In this document: piece after piece, positions 1-4,953 of the stretch
Position numbering within the stretch: the first letter of the stretch is position 1
Layout of the letters: each line of letters starts with the position of its first letter
Assembly: GCA_937871645.1 (NCBI GenBank)
Contig: CALMPZ010000222.1
Location: 1 to 5,562, forward strand
Reading direction: 5' to 3'
DNA length: 5,562 bases
Origin: an uncultured Polymorphobacter sp.
Lineage (GTDB): Bacteria > Pseudomonadota > Alphaproteobacteria > Sphingomonadales > Sphingomonadaceae
Notes under the pieces: generated by a model
The model's database searches: none
What the model was told of the DNA's origin: nothing
Seen by the model: only the letters and a program-made list of their open reading frames with translations
Position numbers and translations under genes: made by a program

Positions 1-1
1 C

Positions 2-400
2 GCCAGCCTGCGCGCGCGCTACCCGGGCGTCATCTTCACCGGCGCGTTGCACGGCCGCGACCTGGCGCGCGCCTATGCCGGCGCCGACGTGTTCGCCTTC
101 CCCAGCCGCACCGACACCTTCGGGCTGGTGATGATCGAGGCGCTGGCCAGCGGCACACCGATCGCGGGCTATCCGGTGGCAGGGCCGCTCGATATCATCG
201 GTGCCGACGGCTGCGGCGTCGTGCCGGGCTTCGGGGCGCGCATCGGCGCTATCGATGAAGACATGGCCAACGCACTGCAACTGGCACTGGTGGCGCGACC
301 TGACGACTGCGTCGCCTATGCGCGTCAGTTCAGCTGGGAAGCCTGCCTTGACCAGTTCCTGTCGGCGCTGCAGCCGCCGGCGTTCGCGCAGGTTGCGTAA
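2..400 (+). CDS. Glycosyltransferase family 4 (group 1) protein, C-terminal part only
   Basis: This is the last 132 codons of a gene whose start lies left of the window; the frame is open from base 2 to the TAA at 398-400. It reads as the second Rossmann domain of a GT-B glycosyltransferase. The nucleotide-sugar signature is at 101-154 (PSRTDTFGLVMIEALASG), followed by a G/P-rich loop (GTPIAGYPVAGPLDII). GT4 enzymes usually carry E-x7-E here. This one has Asp (codon 113-115) before the conserved Glu (137-139), a pattern I recall from lipid and polysaccharide sugar transferases whose motif reads TETFG. Such enzymes act at the cytoplasmic face of the inner membrane and transfer a sugar from a nucleotide donor to a lipid or glycan. 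Donor and acceptor cannot be told from this fragment. The family call is secure; the specific role is unknown. Confidence 0.88.
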   Translation, partial: ASLRARYPGVIFTGALHGRDLARAYAGADVFAFPSRTDTFGLVMIEALASGTPIAGYPVAGPLDIIGADGCGVVPGFGARIGAIDEDMANALQLALVARPDDCVAYARQFSWEACLDQFLSALQPPAFAQVA

Positions 401-552
401 TATATTGAAAGTACATCGTTAATTCCTGTTCGCCGCTGCGCTGCCGGCCGGACCCGTAAAGACTGGCCACATTCGCTGCATCGCACAACCCGCACTTGCC
501 CGTGGCGCGCCGCGCGCCTAGCCTCGCATTTTGGCTCAGAGGTTCACAGGGT
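401..552. other. Intergenic gap upstream of the amidohydrolase pair
   Basis: These 152 bases separate the glycosyltransferase stop from the first amidohydrolase. The left part (401-425) is AT-rich against its surroundings and contains TTGAAA at 405-410, which could be a -35 element. I found no convincing -10 at 16-18 bases from it. No strong hairpin with a T-run follows the glycosyltransferase, so read-through is possible. The gap presumably carries the promoter of the amidohydrolase pair, but I cannot place it. Confidence 0.4.
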
Positions 553-1830
553 ATGACGATGCGTAAATGGGGCATGTTGCTGGGTGCAATGCTGGTCGCG
601 GTGGCCCCGGCGGGCGCTGAAACCGTGGCGGTCAGTGGCGCGCGGATGATCGACGTTCTGACCGGCACCGTCGTCGCCAACCCCGTCATCGTCATCACCG
701 ACGGCCGCATCACTGCTGCCGGCAGCAATGTCACCGTCCCGGCCGGCGCCAGGCGCATCGACCTACCTGGCATGACCATGCTGCCCGGCCTCATCGACAT
801 GCACGTGCATTTGACCAGCGATCCGACGCTCGGCGGCTACGCCGAACTCGAAGTCACCGACAGCTATGCGATGGCGGTCGGCGTCGCCAGTGCAGCGCGG
901 ACGTTGAATGCCGGCTTCACCACGGTCCGCAACGTCGGCAGCGGCAATTTTGACGATGTCGGGCTGAAGCAGGCGGTCGAGCGCCGCATCGTCCCCGGGC
1001 CGCGCATCGTGCCCGCGACCTATGCCATCGGCGCCACCGGCGGGCATTGCGACGTCACCGAACTGCCGCCGTCGGTCAAGGTCATCGGATATAGCGGCGT
1101 TGCCGACGGTGCCGACGCCATCCGCTTCAAGGTCCGCGAACTGCGCAAATACGGCGCCGAGGTCATCAAATTCTGCGGCACCGGCGGTGTCTTCTCGAAA
1201 ACAGACAGCGTCGGCGGCCAGCAGTACACGCTCGCCGAAATGCAGGCGCTGGTCGGCGAGGCGCACATGCTGGGCATGAAGGTGGCGATGCACGCGCACG
1301 GTACCGAAGGGATCAATGACGGGCTGCGCGCCGGGGTCGACACCATCGAGCACGCCAGCCTCGCGGATGCCGAATCGTTCAAGCTCGCCAAGGCTAGCGG
1401 TGCGTGGTTCTCGATGGACATCTACAACGACGACTACATCCTCGCCGAAGGCGCCAAGAACGGGGTTTTCGCCGAATCGCTCGAAAAGGAAAAGATCATC
1501 GGCCGCAAGCAGCGCGAGACGTTCCGCGCCGCGCACCAGGCCGGGGTCAAGATGGTGTTCGGCAGCGACGGCGGTGTTTATCCCAACGGCGACAATGCCA
1601 AGCAGTTCGCCAAGATGGTCGAATGGGGCATGACGCCGATGCAGGCGATCCAGGCCGCCACGGTCAACGCCGGGAAGGCGCTGGCGCGCAGCGGCGATGT
1701 CGGGGCGATTGCGGTGGGCCGCTACGGCGACATCATCGCGGTGGCGGGTGACCCGCTCGCCGATGTGACTGCGCTGACCAACGTTGCGGTAGTTATCAAG
1801 GGTGGCGAGGTCGTCAAAGATGCGCGCTAG
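553..1830 (+). CDS. Secreted metal-dependent amidohydrolase, tandem copy 1
   Basis: The 425-residue product belongs to the amidohydrolase superfamily, in the group often annotated Xaa-Pro dipeptidase or imidazolonepropionase-like. Residues 1-22 form a Sec signal peptide with a probable cut after AGA (mature start ETVAV), so the enzyme acts in the periplasm or outside. A small beta-sandwich (about 23-75) precedes the TIM barrel. Visible metal-site motifs are HxH at H84/H86 (GLIDMHVHL), the probable carboxylated K206 (EVIKF), H247 or H249 (MHAHG), H267 (TIEHASL) and D339 (FGSDGG). All expected ligands are present, so it should be active. Characterised relatives hydrolyse Xaa-Arg/Lys or Xaa-Pro dipeptides, N-acyl amino acids, or ochratoxin A; the substrate here is unknown. 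ATG 553 has AGAGG ten bases upstream. ATG 559, seven bases after AGGG (548-551), is an equally good start and leaves the signal peptide intact. Copy 2 follows, overlapping by 11 bases. Confidence 0.9.
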   Translation: MTMRKWGMLLGAMLVAVAPAGAETVAVSGARMIDVLTGTVVANPVIVITDGRITAAGSNVTVPAGARRIDLPGMTMLPGLIDMHVHLTSDPTLGGYAELEVTDSYAMAVGVASAARTLNAGFTTVRNVGSGNFDDVGLKQAVERRIVPGPRIVPATYAIGATGGHCDVTELPPSVKVIGYSGVADGADAIRFKVRELRKYGAEVIKFCGTGGVFSKTDSVGGQQYTLAEMQALVGEAHMLGMKVAMHAHGTEGINDGLRAGVDTIEHASLADAESFKLAKASGAWFSMDIYNDDYILAEGAKNGVFAESLEKEKIIGRKQRETFRAAHQAGVKMVFGSDGGVYPNGDNAKQFAKMVEWGMTPMQAIQAATVNAGKALARSGDVGAIAVGRYGDIIAVAGDPLADVTALTNVAVVIKGGEVVKDAR

Positions 1831-3097
1831 GCTGAGGCTGCTCGCCGGCGCGGTGCTGGCGGTGCTGGCGGGCGCGGCACACGCCGAAACCGTCGCGGTG
1901 CACGCCGCGTACCTGCTCGATGTCGGCAGCGGCAAGATGATCGATGACGCGGTCGTTGTCATCACTGATGGTCGCGTCAGCGCGCGCGGTGCGGCGGCGA
2001 CGGTCGCGGTGCCCGCCGGCGCGAAGCGCATCGACCTCGGCGGGCTGACGATGCTGCCAGGGCTGATCGACATGCACGTCCACCTCAGCGACGATCCGAT
2101 GATCAGCGGCTACCGCGAGCTCGAACTCGTCGACAGCTTCTGGATGGCGGTCGGCGTCGCCAATGCCGCGAAAACGCTCGATGGCGGCTTCACCACGGTG
2201 CGCAACGTCGGCAGCCGCAATTTCGACGATGTCGGGCTCAAACAGGCAATCGAACGCGGCATCATCCGCGGCCCGCGCATCGTACCCGCGACCTATGCGA
2301 TCTGCGCCACCGGCGGCCCGTGCGATTCGACCGAGCTGCCGCCGTCGCTGGTCCGCACCGGCTATACCGGCGTCACCAACGGCCCCGATGCGCTGCGCGC
2401 CCGCGTCCGCGAGTTGCGCAAATACGGCGCCGAGGTCATCAAGTTCAACGGCACCGGCGGCGTGCTGGCGAAGGGCAGCGCCGTCGGCGCGCAGCAGTTC
2501 AGCTACGCCGAAATGGCGGCGCTGGTCAGCGAGGCGCATCTGCTCGGCATGAAGGTGGCGATGCACGCGCACGGTGCCAGCGGCATCAACGACGGGCTGC
2601 GCGCCGGCGTCGATACCATCGAACACGCCAGCCTGGCGGACGAGGAATCGTTCCGGCTCGCCAAGGCGAATGGCGCGTGGTTCTCGATGGATATCTACGA
2701 CGACGATTATATCCTCGCCGAGGGCGCGAAGAACGGCATGTATCCAGAATCGCTCGAAAAGGAACGCGCTGTCGGGTTGAAGCAGCGCCAGGTGTTCCGC
2801 GCCGCGCACGCCGCCGGCGTCAAAATGGTTTATGGCACCGATGCCGGCACCTATCCCAACGGCAACAACAGCGTGCAGTTCGCCAAGATGGTCGAATGGG
2901 GGATGACGCCGATCGAGGCGATCCAGTCGGCGACGGTCAACGCCGCGCAGGCGCTGGGCCGCAGCGGCGATGTCGGCACGCTGGCGGTCGGACAATACGG
3001 CGACATCATCGCGGTGGCGGGCGACCCGCGCGCCGACGTCACCGAACTGACGCGCGTGCGCGTGGTCATCAAGGGCGGCGCGGTGGTGCGCGACGAC
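616..3097 (+). repeat. Tandem gene duplication (two diverged direct copies)
   Basis: The two amidohydrolase genes are direct repeats offset by about 1.27 kb. Most of the DNA has diverged, but long exact blocks remain: 28 bases at 1142-1169 and 2415-2442 around the catalytic lysine, and 30 bases at 1273-1302 and 2546-2575 around the MHAHG motif. The signal-peptide regions and C-terminal ends are much less alike. This points to an old duplication held in place by selection on the core, possibly with some gene conversion. Confidence 0.8.
1807..1810 (+). promoter_or_regulatory. Ribosome binding site of amidohydrolase copy 2
   Basis: GAGG lies nine bases before ATG 1820, inside the last codons of copy 1. 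It supports 1820 as the start over the in-frame GTG at 1802, because only 1820 gives a clean signal peptide (MRARLRLL...) and a normal spacing. The site being inside the upstream gene implies translational coupling. Confidence 0.6.
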
Positions 3098-3118
3098 AGT
3101 GCGGCGAAGGGCAAGTAG
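1820..3118 (+). CDS. Secreted metal-dependent amidohydrolase, tandem copy 2
   Basis: The 432-residue product is a paralogue of the gene before it. By-eye alignment gives about 70% identity over some 400 residues, with a two-residue insertion near residue 60. Residues 1-22 are a Sec signal peptide (arginine-rich start, hydrophobic core, AHA cut site); the mature protein starts with the same ETVAV as copy 1. Metal-site motifs are intact: H86/H88 (DMHVHL), K208 (VIKFNGTGG), H249 or H251 (MHAHG), H269 (TIEHASL) and D341 (YGTDAG). Differences cluster in likely substrate loops: TGGPCD where copy 1 has TGGHCD, IKFN for IKFC, and GTDAGTYP for GSDGGVYP. The start overlaps the copy 1 stop by 11 bases in another frame, so the two are one transcription unit and probably coupled. 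The C-terminus has an extra, partly basic tail (DDSAAKGK). Family as for copy 1; the substrate is unknown and probably differs at least in side-chain preference. Confidence 0.9.
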   Translation: MRARLRLLAGAVLAVLAGAAHAETVAVHAAYLLDVGSGKMIDDAVVVITDGRVSARGAAATVAVPAGAKRIDLGGLTMLPGLIDMHVHLSDDPMISGYRELELVDSFWMAVGVANAAKTLDGGFTTVRNVGSRNFDDVGLKQAIERGIIRGPRIVPATYAICATGGPCDSTELPPSLVRTGYTGVTNGPDALRARVRELRKYGAEVIKFNGTGGVLAKGSAVGAQQFSYAEMAALVSEAHLLGMKVAMHAHGASGINDGLRAGVDTIEHASLADEESFRLAKANGAWFSMDIYDDDYILAEGAKNGMYPESLEKERAVGLKQRQVFRAAHAAGVKMVYGTDAGTYPNGNNSVQFAKMVEWGMTPIEAIQSATVNAAQALGRSGDVGTLAVGQYGDIIAVAGDPRADVTELTRVRVVIKGGAVVRDDSAAKGK

Positions 3119-3154
3119 CGCCGGTCCTGCGAACCTTTACACCCAACCTTACCC

Positions 3155-3226
3155 CGCTCATCCCGAGCGAAGTCGAGGGACACGCGGACGGTTGGGCGCG
3201 TCCCTCGACTTCGCTCGGGATGAGCG
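3155..3226. repeat. Perfect 27-bp inverted repeat, sphingomonad-type palindromic element
   Basis: The left arm 3155-3181 and right arm 3200-3226 are exact reverse complements. After one mismatch (3182/3199) three more pairs form, leaving a loop of about 10 bases (3186-3195). The arm sequence, TCCCTCGACTTCGCTCGGGA and its complement, is one I recall as a recurrent intergenic repeat in Sphingomonas, Novosphingobium, Sphingopyxis and relatives. It sits between the convergent ends of amidohydrolase copy 2 and the RpiR gene. The RNA hairpin from either strand would be very stable and could block 3' decay or act as a two-way transcription barrier. No U-run follows on either side, so it is not a classical intrinsic terminator. 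Confidence 0.88.
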
Positions 3227-3264
3227 ACGTGGGTTCAGTTCAGTTTCGCGCAGTGCAGTTCGGA

Positions 3265-4164
3265 TCAGCGCTTGCCCGCCGCTTTGGCGCGCACCCGGCC
3301 ACCGGGCGAGCGGGCGGGCATCGTCGTGCCGCCGCGGCCCTGGAAGCCGATGAAATCCTCATACGCCGCCGACAGCCGTGCCAGCCGGGCATGGACCTGC
3401 GGCTCGCCGATCAGCCGCACGACATCATCGACAAGCAGGTTGAGCATCGACCCGAGCGCGCTGTTCATGTCCCAGAAGTGCCCGAAGCTGACCTCGGCGG
3501 TCAGCACATGCGGCGCCACATCGCGCGCCCAGGGGCAATAGGGGTCGGTGACGATGACCACCGGCACACCGCGCGCCGTCGCATGCTCGGCGAGCTTGCG
3601 CAGGTGCTGCGAGTAACGTCGCACGTCGAGCAGCACGATAACGTCACCGGCATCGGCCTCGGTGGTGATTTCGCCGAAAGTCCCCGCCGCGGTATCGACC
3701 AGCCGGACACCGGGACGGACATAGCCGAGCTGGTTCGCCAGCCCCATCGCCAGCCCGCGCTCGCTCTGGAAACCCGCGACGAATACGCGGCGGGCGCCCG
3801 CCAGAAGCTGCGCCACCACCTGCCATTCGGGCGTTGTCGCCAGCCGGTAGACCCCGGCGATCGCGGCGGTTTCGGCGCGCAGCCGCTCGTCAAGGCCGGC
3901 GCCGGTCGCCGGTGCCAGCAGCCACGGCGCATCGCCGAGCCCGTCGCGCAGATCCTGCTTCAACGCCGACAGCCGGTGATAGCCCAAAGATTTGAGGAAG
4001 CGCCCGACGGTCATCGCGCTGACTCCGACGCGCGCGCCGATCGACGCGGCGGTTTCGAACGGCACCCCCGACATGTTTTCCAGCAGGAAGTTGGCGATCA
4101 TCCGCTCGGACATGGTGAAGCTGTCGTAACGGTCACGCAGCAATTGTTCGACGCGGTTGCTCAT
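3265..4164 (-). CDS. RpiR/MurR-family transcriptional regulator with SIS domain
   Basis: The 299-residue product has the standard RpiR layout. An N-terminal helix-turn-helix domain spans about residues 3-75, with the recognition region near 36-60 (SIGARVGVSAMTVGRFLKSL). A sugar-isomerase-like SIS domain spans about 112-250 (RRVFVAGFQSERG, then DVIVLLDVRRYSQ and PVVIVTDPYCPW). RpiR proteins bind DNA as dimers and use the SIS domain to sense phosphosugars or related metabolites; most control nearby catabolic genes. ATG 4164 is chosen over the in-frame TTG at 4170, though neither has a clear Shine-Dalgarno. The tail beyond about residue 275 is glycine- and arginine-rich with seven basic residues in the last 24, which is not part of the core fold. 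The gene converges on the amidohydrolases and lies 79 bases downstream of the SRAP gene on the same strand. The ligand and targets are unknown. Confidence 0.9.
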   Translation of the reverse strand: MSNRVEQLLRDRYDSFTMSERMIANFLLENMSGVPFETAASIGARVGVSAMTVGRFLKSLGYHRLSALKQDLRDGLGDAPWLLAPATGAGLDERLRAETAAIAGVYRLATTPEWQVVAQLLAGARRVFVAGFQSERGLAMGLANQLGYVRPGVRLVDTAAGTFGEITTEADAGDVIVLLDVRRYSQHLRKLAEHATARGVPVVIVTDPYCPWARDVAPHVLTAEVSFGHFWDMNSALGSMLNLLVDDVVRLIGEPQVHARLARLSAAYEDFIGFQGRGGTTMPARSPGGRVRAKAAGKR

Positions 4165-4191
4165 GGCCAACGGGCTAGCATGATCGGCGAC

Positions 4192-4216
4192 GATGTTAAA
4201 TCGCGAACATCATGTT
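4192..4216. promoter_or_regulatory. Candidate operator upstream of the RpiR gene
   Basis: GATGTT (4192-4197) and AACATC (4206-4211) form a 6-bp inverted repeat with an 8-base spacer. A third half-site, ATGTT (4212-4216), mirrors AACAT immediately across one base. The cluster lies 28-52 bases upstream of the RpiR start in an AT-richer gap, a typical place for autoregulatory binding. This is inferred from position and symmetry only. Confidence 0.35.
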
Positions 4217-4243
4217 GCGCGCCATAACACGACGATTTCCGGC

Positions 4244-4843
4244 TCACGCCTCGACCATCGCCATTCGAGCATCATCAAAGGCTTGCGCGAGCTTCGTCGC
4301 CACGGCCAGCGGCGCTTCGAGCCAGTCGGCGTAACGATCATGCGGCACGATCACCGGCATCGCCTTGGGATGAATCGCGCCGACCAGCGCGTTGGGCGCG
4401 CAGGTCAGGAACGCCATGCGCGACATTTCCCCCGGCTGCGACCGCCACAGGCCGGCGAACGCGAACGGCACGTCTGCGGGGTCGGCCATGCCGAACCAGT
4501 GGATGCGCTTTTTGCCGGTGGCGGGGTCGGGCGCCGCCGACCATTCCGAAAACGCCGTCACCGGCACCAGGCAGCGCCGTTCGGGGTTGGCGAGCGCACC
4601 GTGCCAGAACGGCGACGAAAGGTTGCGGACATTGGTCACCGGCCGCGCCACGCCGGGCGGCGGCGGGAAGCCCCAGCGCATGACGTCGAGGTGACGCACG
4701 CCGCCCGCATCCTGCCGCACCACTGGTGCCTCGCGGTCGGGATAGATCGCCGGAAACGCCGGCAGATTGACCCCGTGCGTGTCGACCTTGAACAGCCGCG
4801 CGATGGCTTCGGTGTTGCTGGTCATGCGGTACAGGTTGCACAT
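4244..4843 (-). CDS. SRAP-family (YedK/HMCES-like) abasic-site DNA-protein crosslink protein
   Basis: The 199-residue product is a full-length SOS response-associated peptidase (SRAP) domain protein. It begins MCNLY; after removal of Met1, Cys2 becomes the N-terminal nucleophile that forms a thiazolidine crosslink with abasic sites in single-stranded DNA. The other conserved active-site residues are visible: N71 (TNVRN), E100 (AFSEW) and H158 (AIHPKAMPVIV). E. coli YedK (222 aa) and human HMCES use the equivalent residues to shield abasic sites and later self-release. The protein is cytosolic and acts at replication forks. The start is firm: GGAG lies eight bases upstream of ATG 4843, and the essential Cys must be residue 2. 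The gene may be co-transcribed with the RpiR gene 79 bases downstream, and it faces the alpha/beta hydrolase across a divergent promoter region. No GTTC-N7-GTTC LexA box of the alphaproteobacterial type is seen upstream. Confidence 0.93.
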   Translation of the reverse strand: MCNLYRMTSNTEAIARLFKVDTHGVNLPAFPAIYPDREAPVVRQDAGGVRHLDVMRWGFPPPPGVARPVTNVRNLSSPFWHGALANPERRCLVPVTAFSEWSAAPDPATGKKRIHWFGMADPADVPFAFAGLWRSQPGEMSRMAFLTCAPNALVGAIHPKAMPVIVPHDRYADWLEAPLAVATKLAQAFDDARMAMVEA

Positions 4844-4942
4844 GCGGGTCGCTCCGGTTTACCGCTATGTGCCGCAGCCGCCATACAGATGTCGAGGCGG
4901 CGCAAACGGGGGAATACATGCACGACCACGAACGCAGCAACT
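4844..4942. promoter_or_regulatory. Divergent promoter region between SRAP and the alpha/beta hydrolase
   Basis: These 99 bases separate two genes read outward, so promoters for both should lie here or partly within the genes. I could not identify paired -35/-10 boxes with proper spacing on either strand. The region also holds an 11-codon ORF (4918-4953) and an in-frame upstream ATG (4889) for the hydrolase. Confidence 0.45.
4852..4855 (-). promoter_or_regulatory. Ribosome binding site of the SRAP gene
   Basis: GGAG on the minus strand, eight bases before the ATG, is the clearest Shine-Dalgarno sequence in the window. It fixes the start that places Cys at position 2. Confidence 0.7.
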
Positions 4943-4953
4943 ATGCTGCTTAG
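4918..4953 (+). CDS. Possible 11-residue leader ORF overlapping the hydrolase start
   Basis: ATG 4918 opens an 11-codon frame, MHDHERSNYAA, ending at TAG 4951-4953. A purine-rich GGGGGA (4908-4913) lies four bases upstream and is a better ribosome site than anything before the hydrolase ATG at 4943. The small ORF ends 11 bases inside the hydrolase gene, so ribosomes finishing it could restart at 4943. This may be chance; nothing but position and the ribosome site supports it. Confidence 0.25.
   Translation: MHDHERSNYAA

Noticed and set aside
505..519. GGCGCGCCGCGCGCC near-palindrome before copy 1
   Set aside because: It is imperfect and expected by chance in DNA this GC-rich; no U-run follows, so it is not a terminator.
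496..552. N-terminal extension of copy 1 from TTG 496
   Set aside because: It would put 19 residues before the signal peptide and has no good ribosome site; ATG 553 or 559 fits better.
763..2073. Long minus-strand open frame opposite the amidohydrolases
   Set aside because: It mirrors the conserved plus-strand genes and has no recognisable domain; a shadow caused by high GC at third positions.
1814..2995. Second long minus-strand open frame opposite amidohydrolase copy 2
   Set aside because: Its similarity to the other antisense frame only reflects duplication of the sense genes.
3236..3260. Three CAGTT copies after the palindrome
   Set aside because: Five-base units with irregular spacing are not enough to call a repeat element.
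2320..4227. A very long plus-strand open frame (about 635 codons) across the end of copy 2 and antisense to the RpiR gene
   Set aside because: The translation is low-complexity, rich in Arg/Gly/Ala/His, and runs opposite to a clearly real regulator. It is a high-GC shadow frame.
4338..4940. Minus-strand frame overlapping the SRAP gene
   Set aside because: The SRAP frame carries all the family motifs and the best ribosome site; this frame is Arg/Ala-rich noise.
4844..4942. Possible LexA (SOS) box upstream of SRAP
   Set aside because: I looked for GTTC-N7-GTTC and its complement; only a single GAAC is present, so there is no full site.
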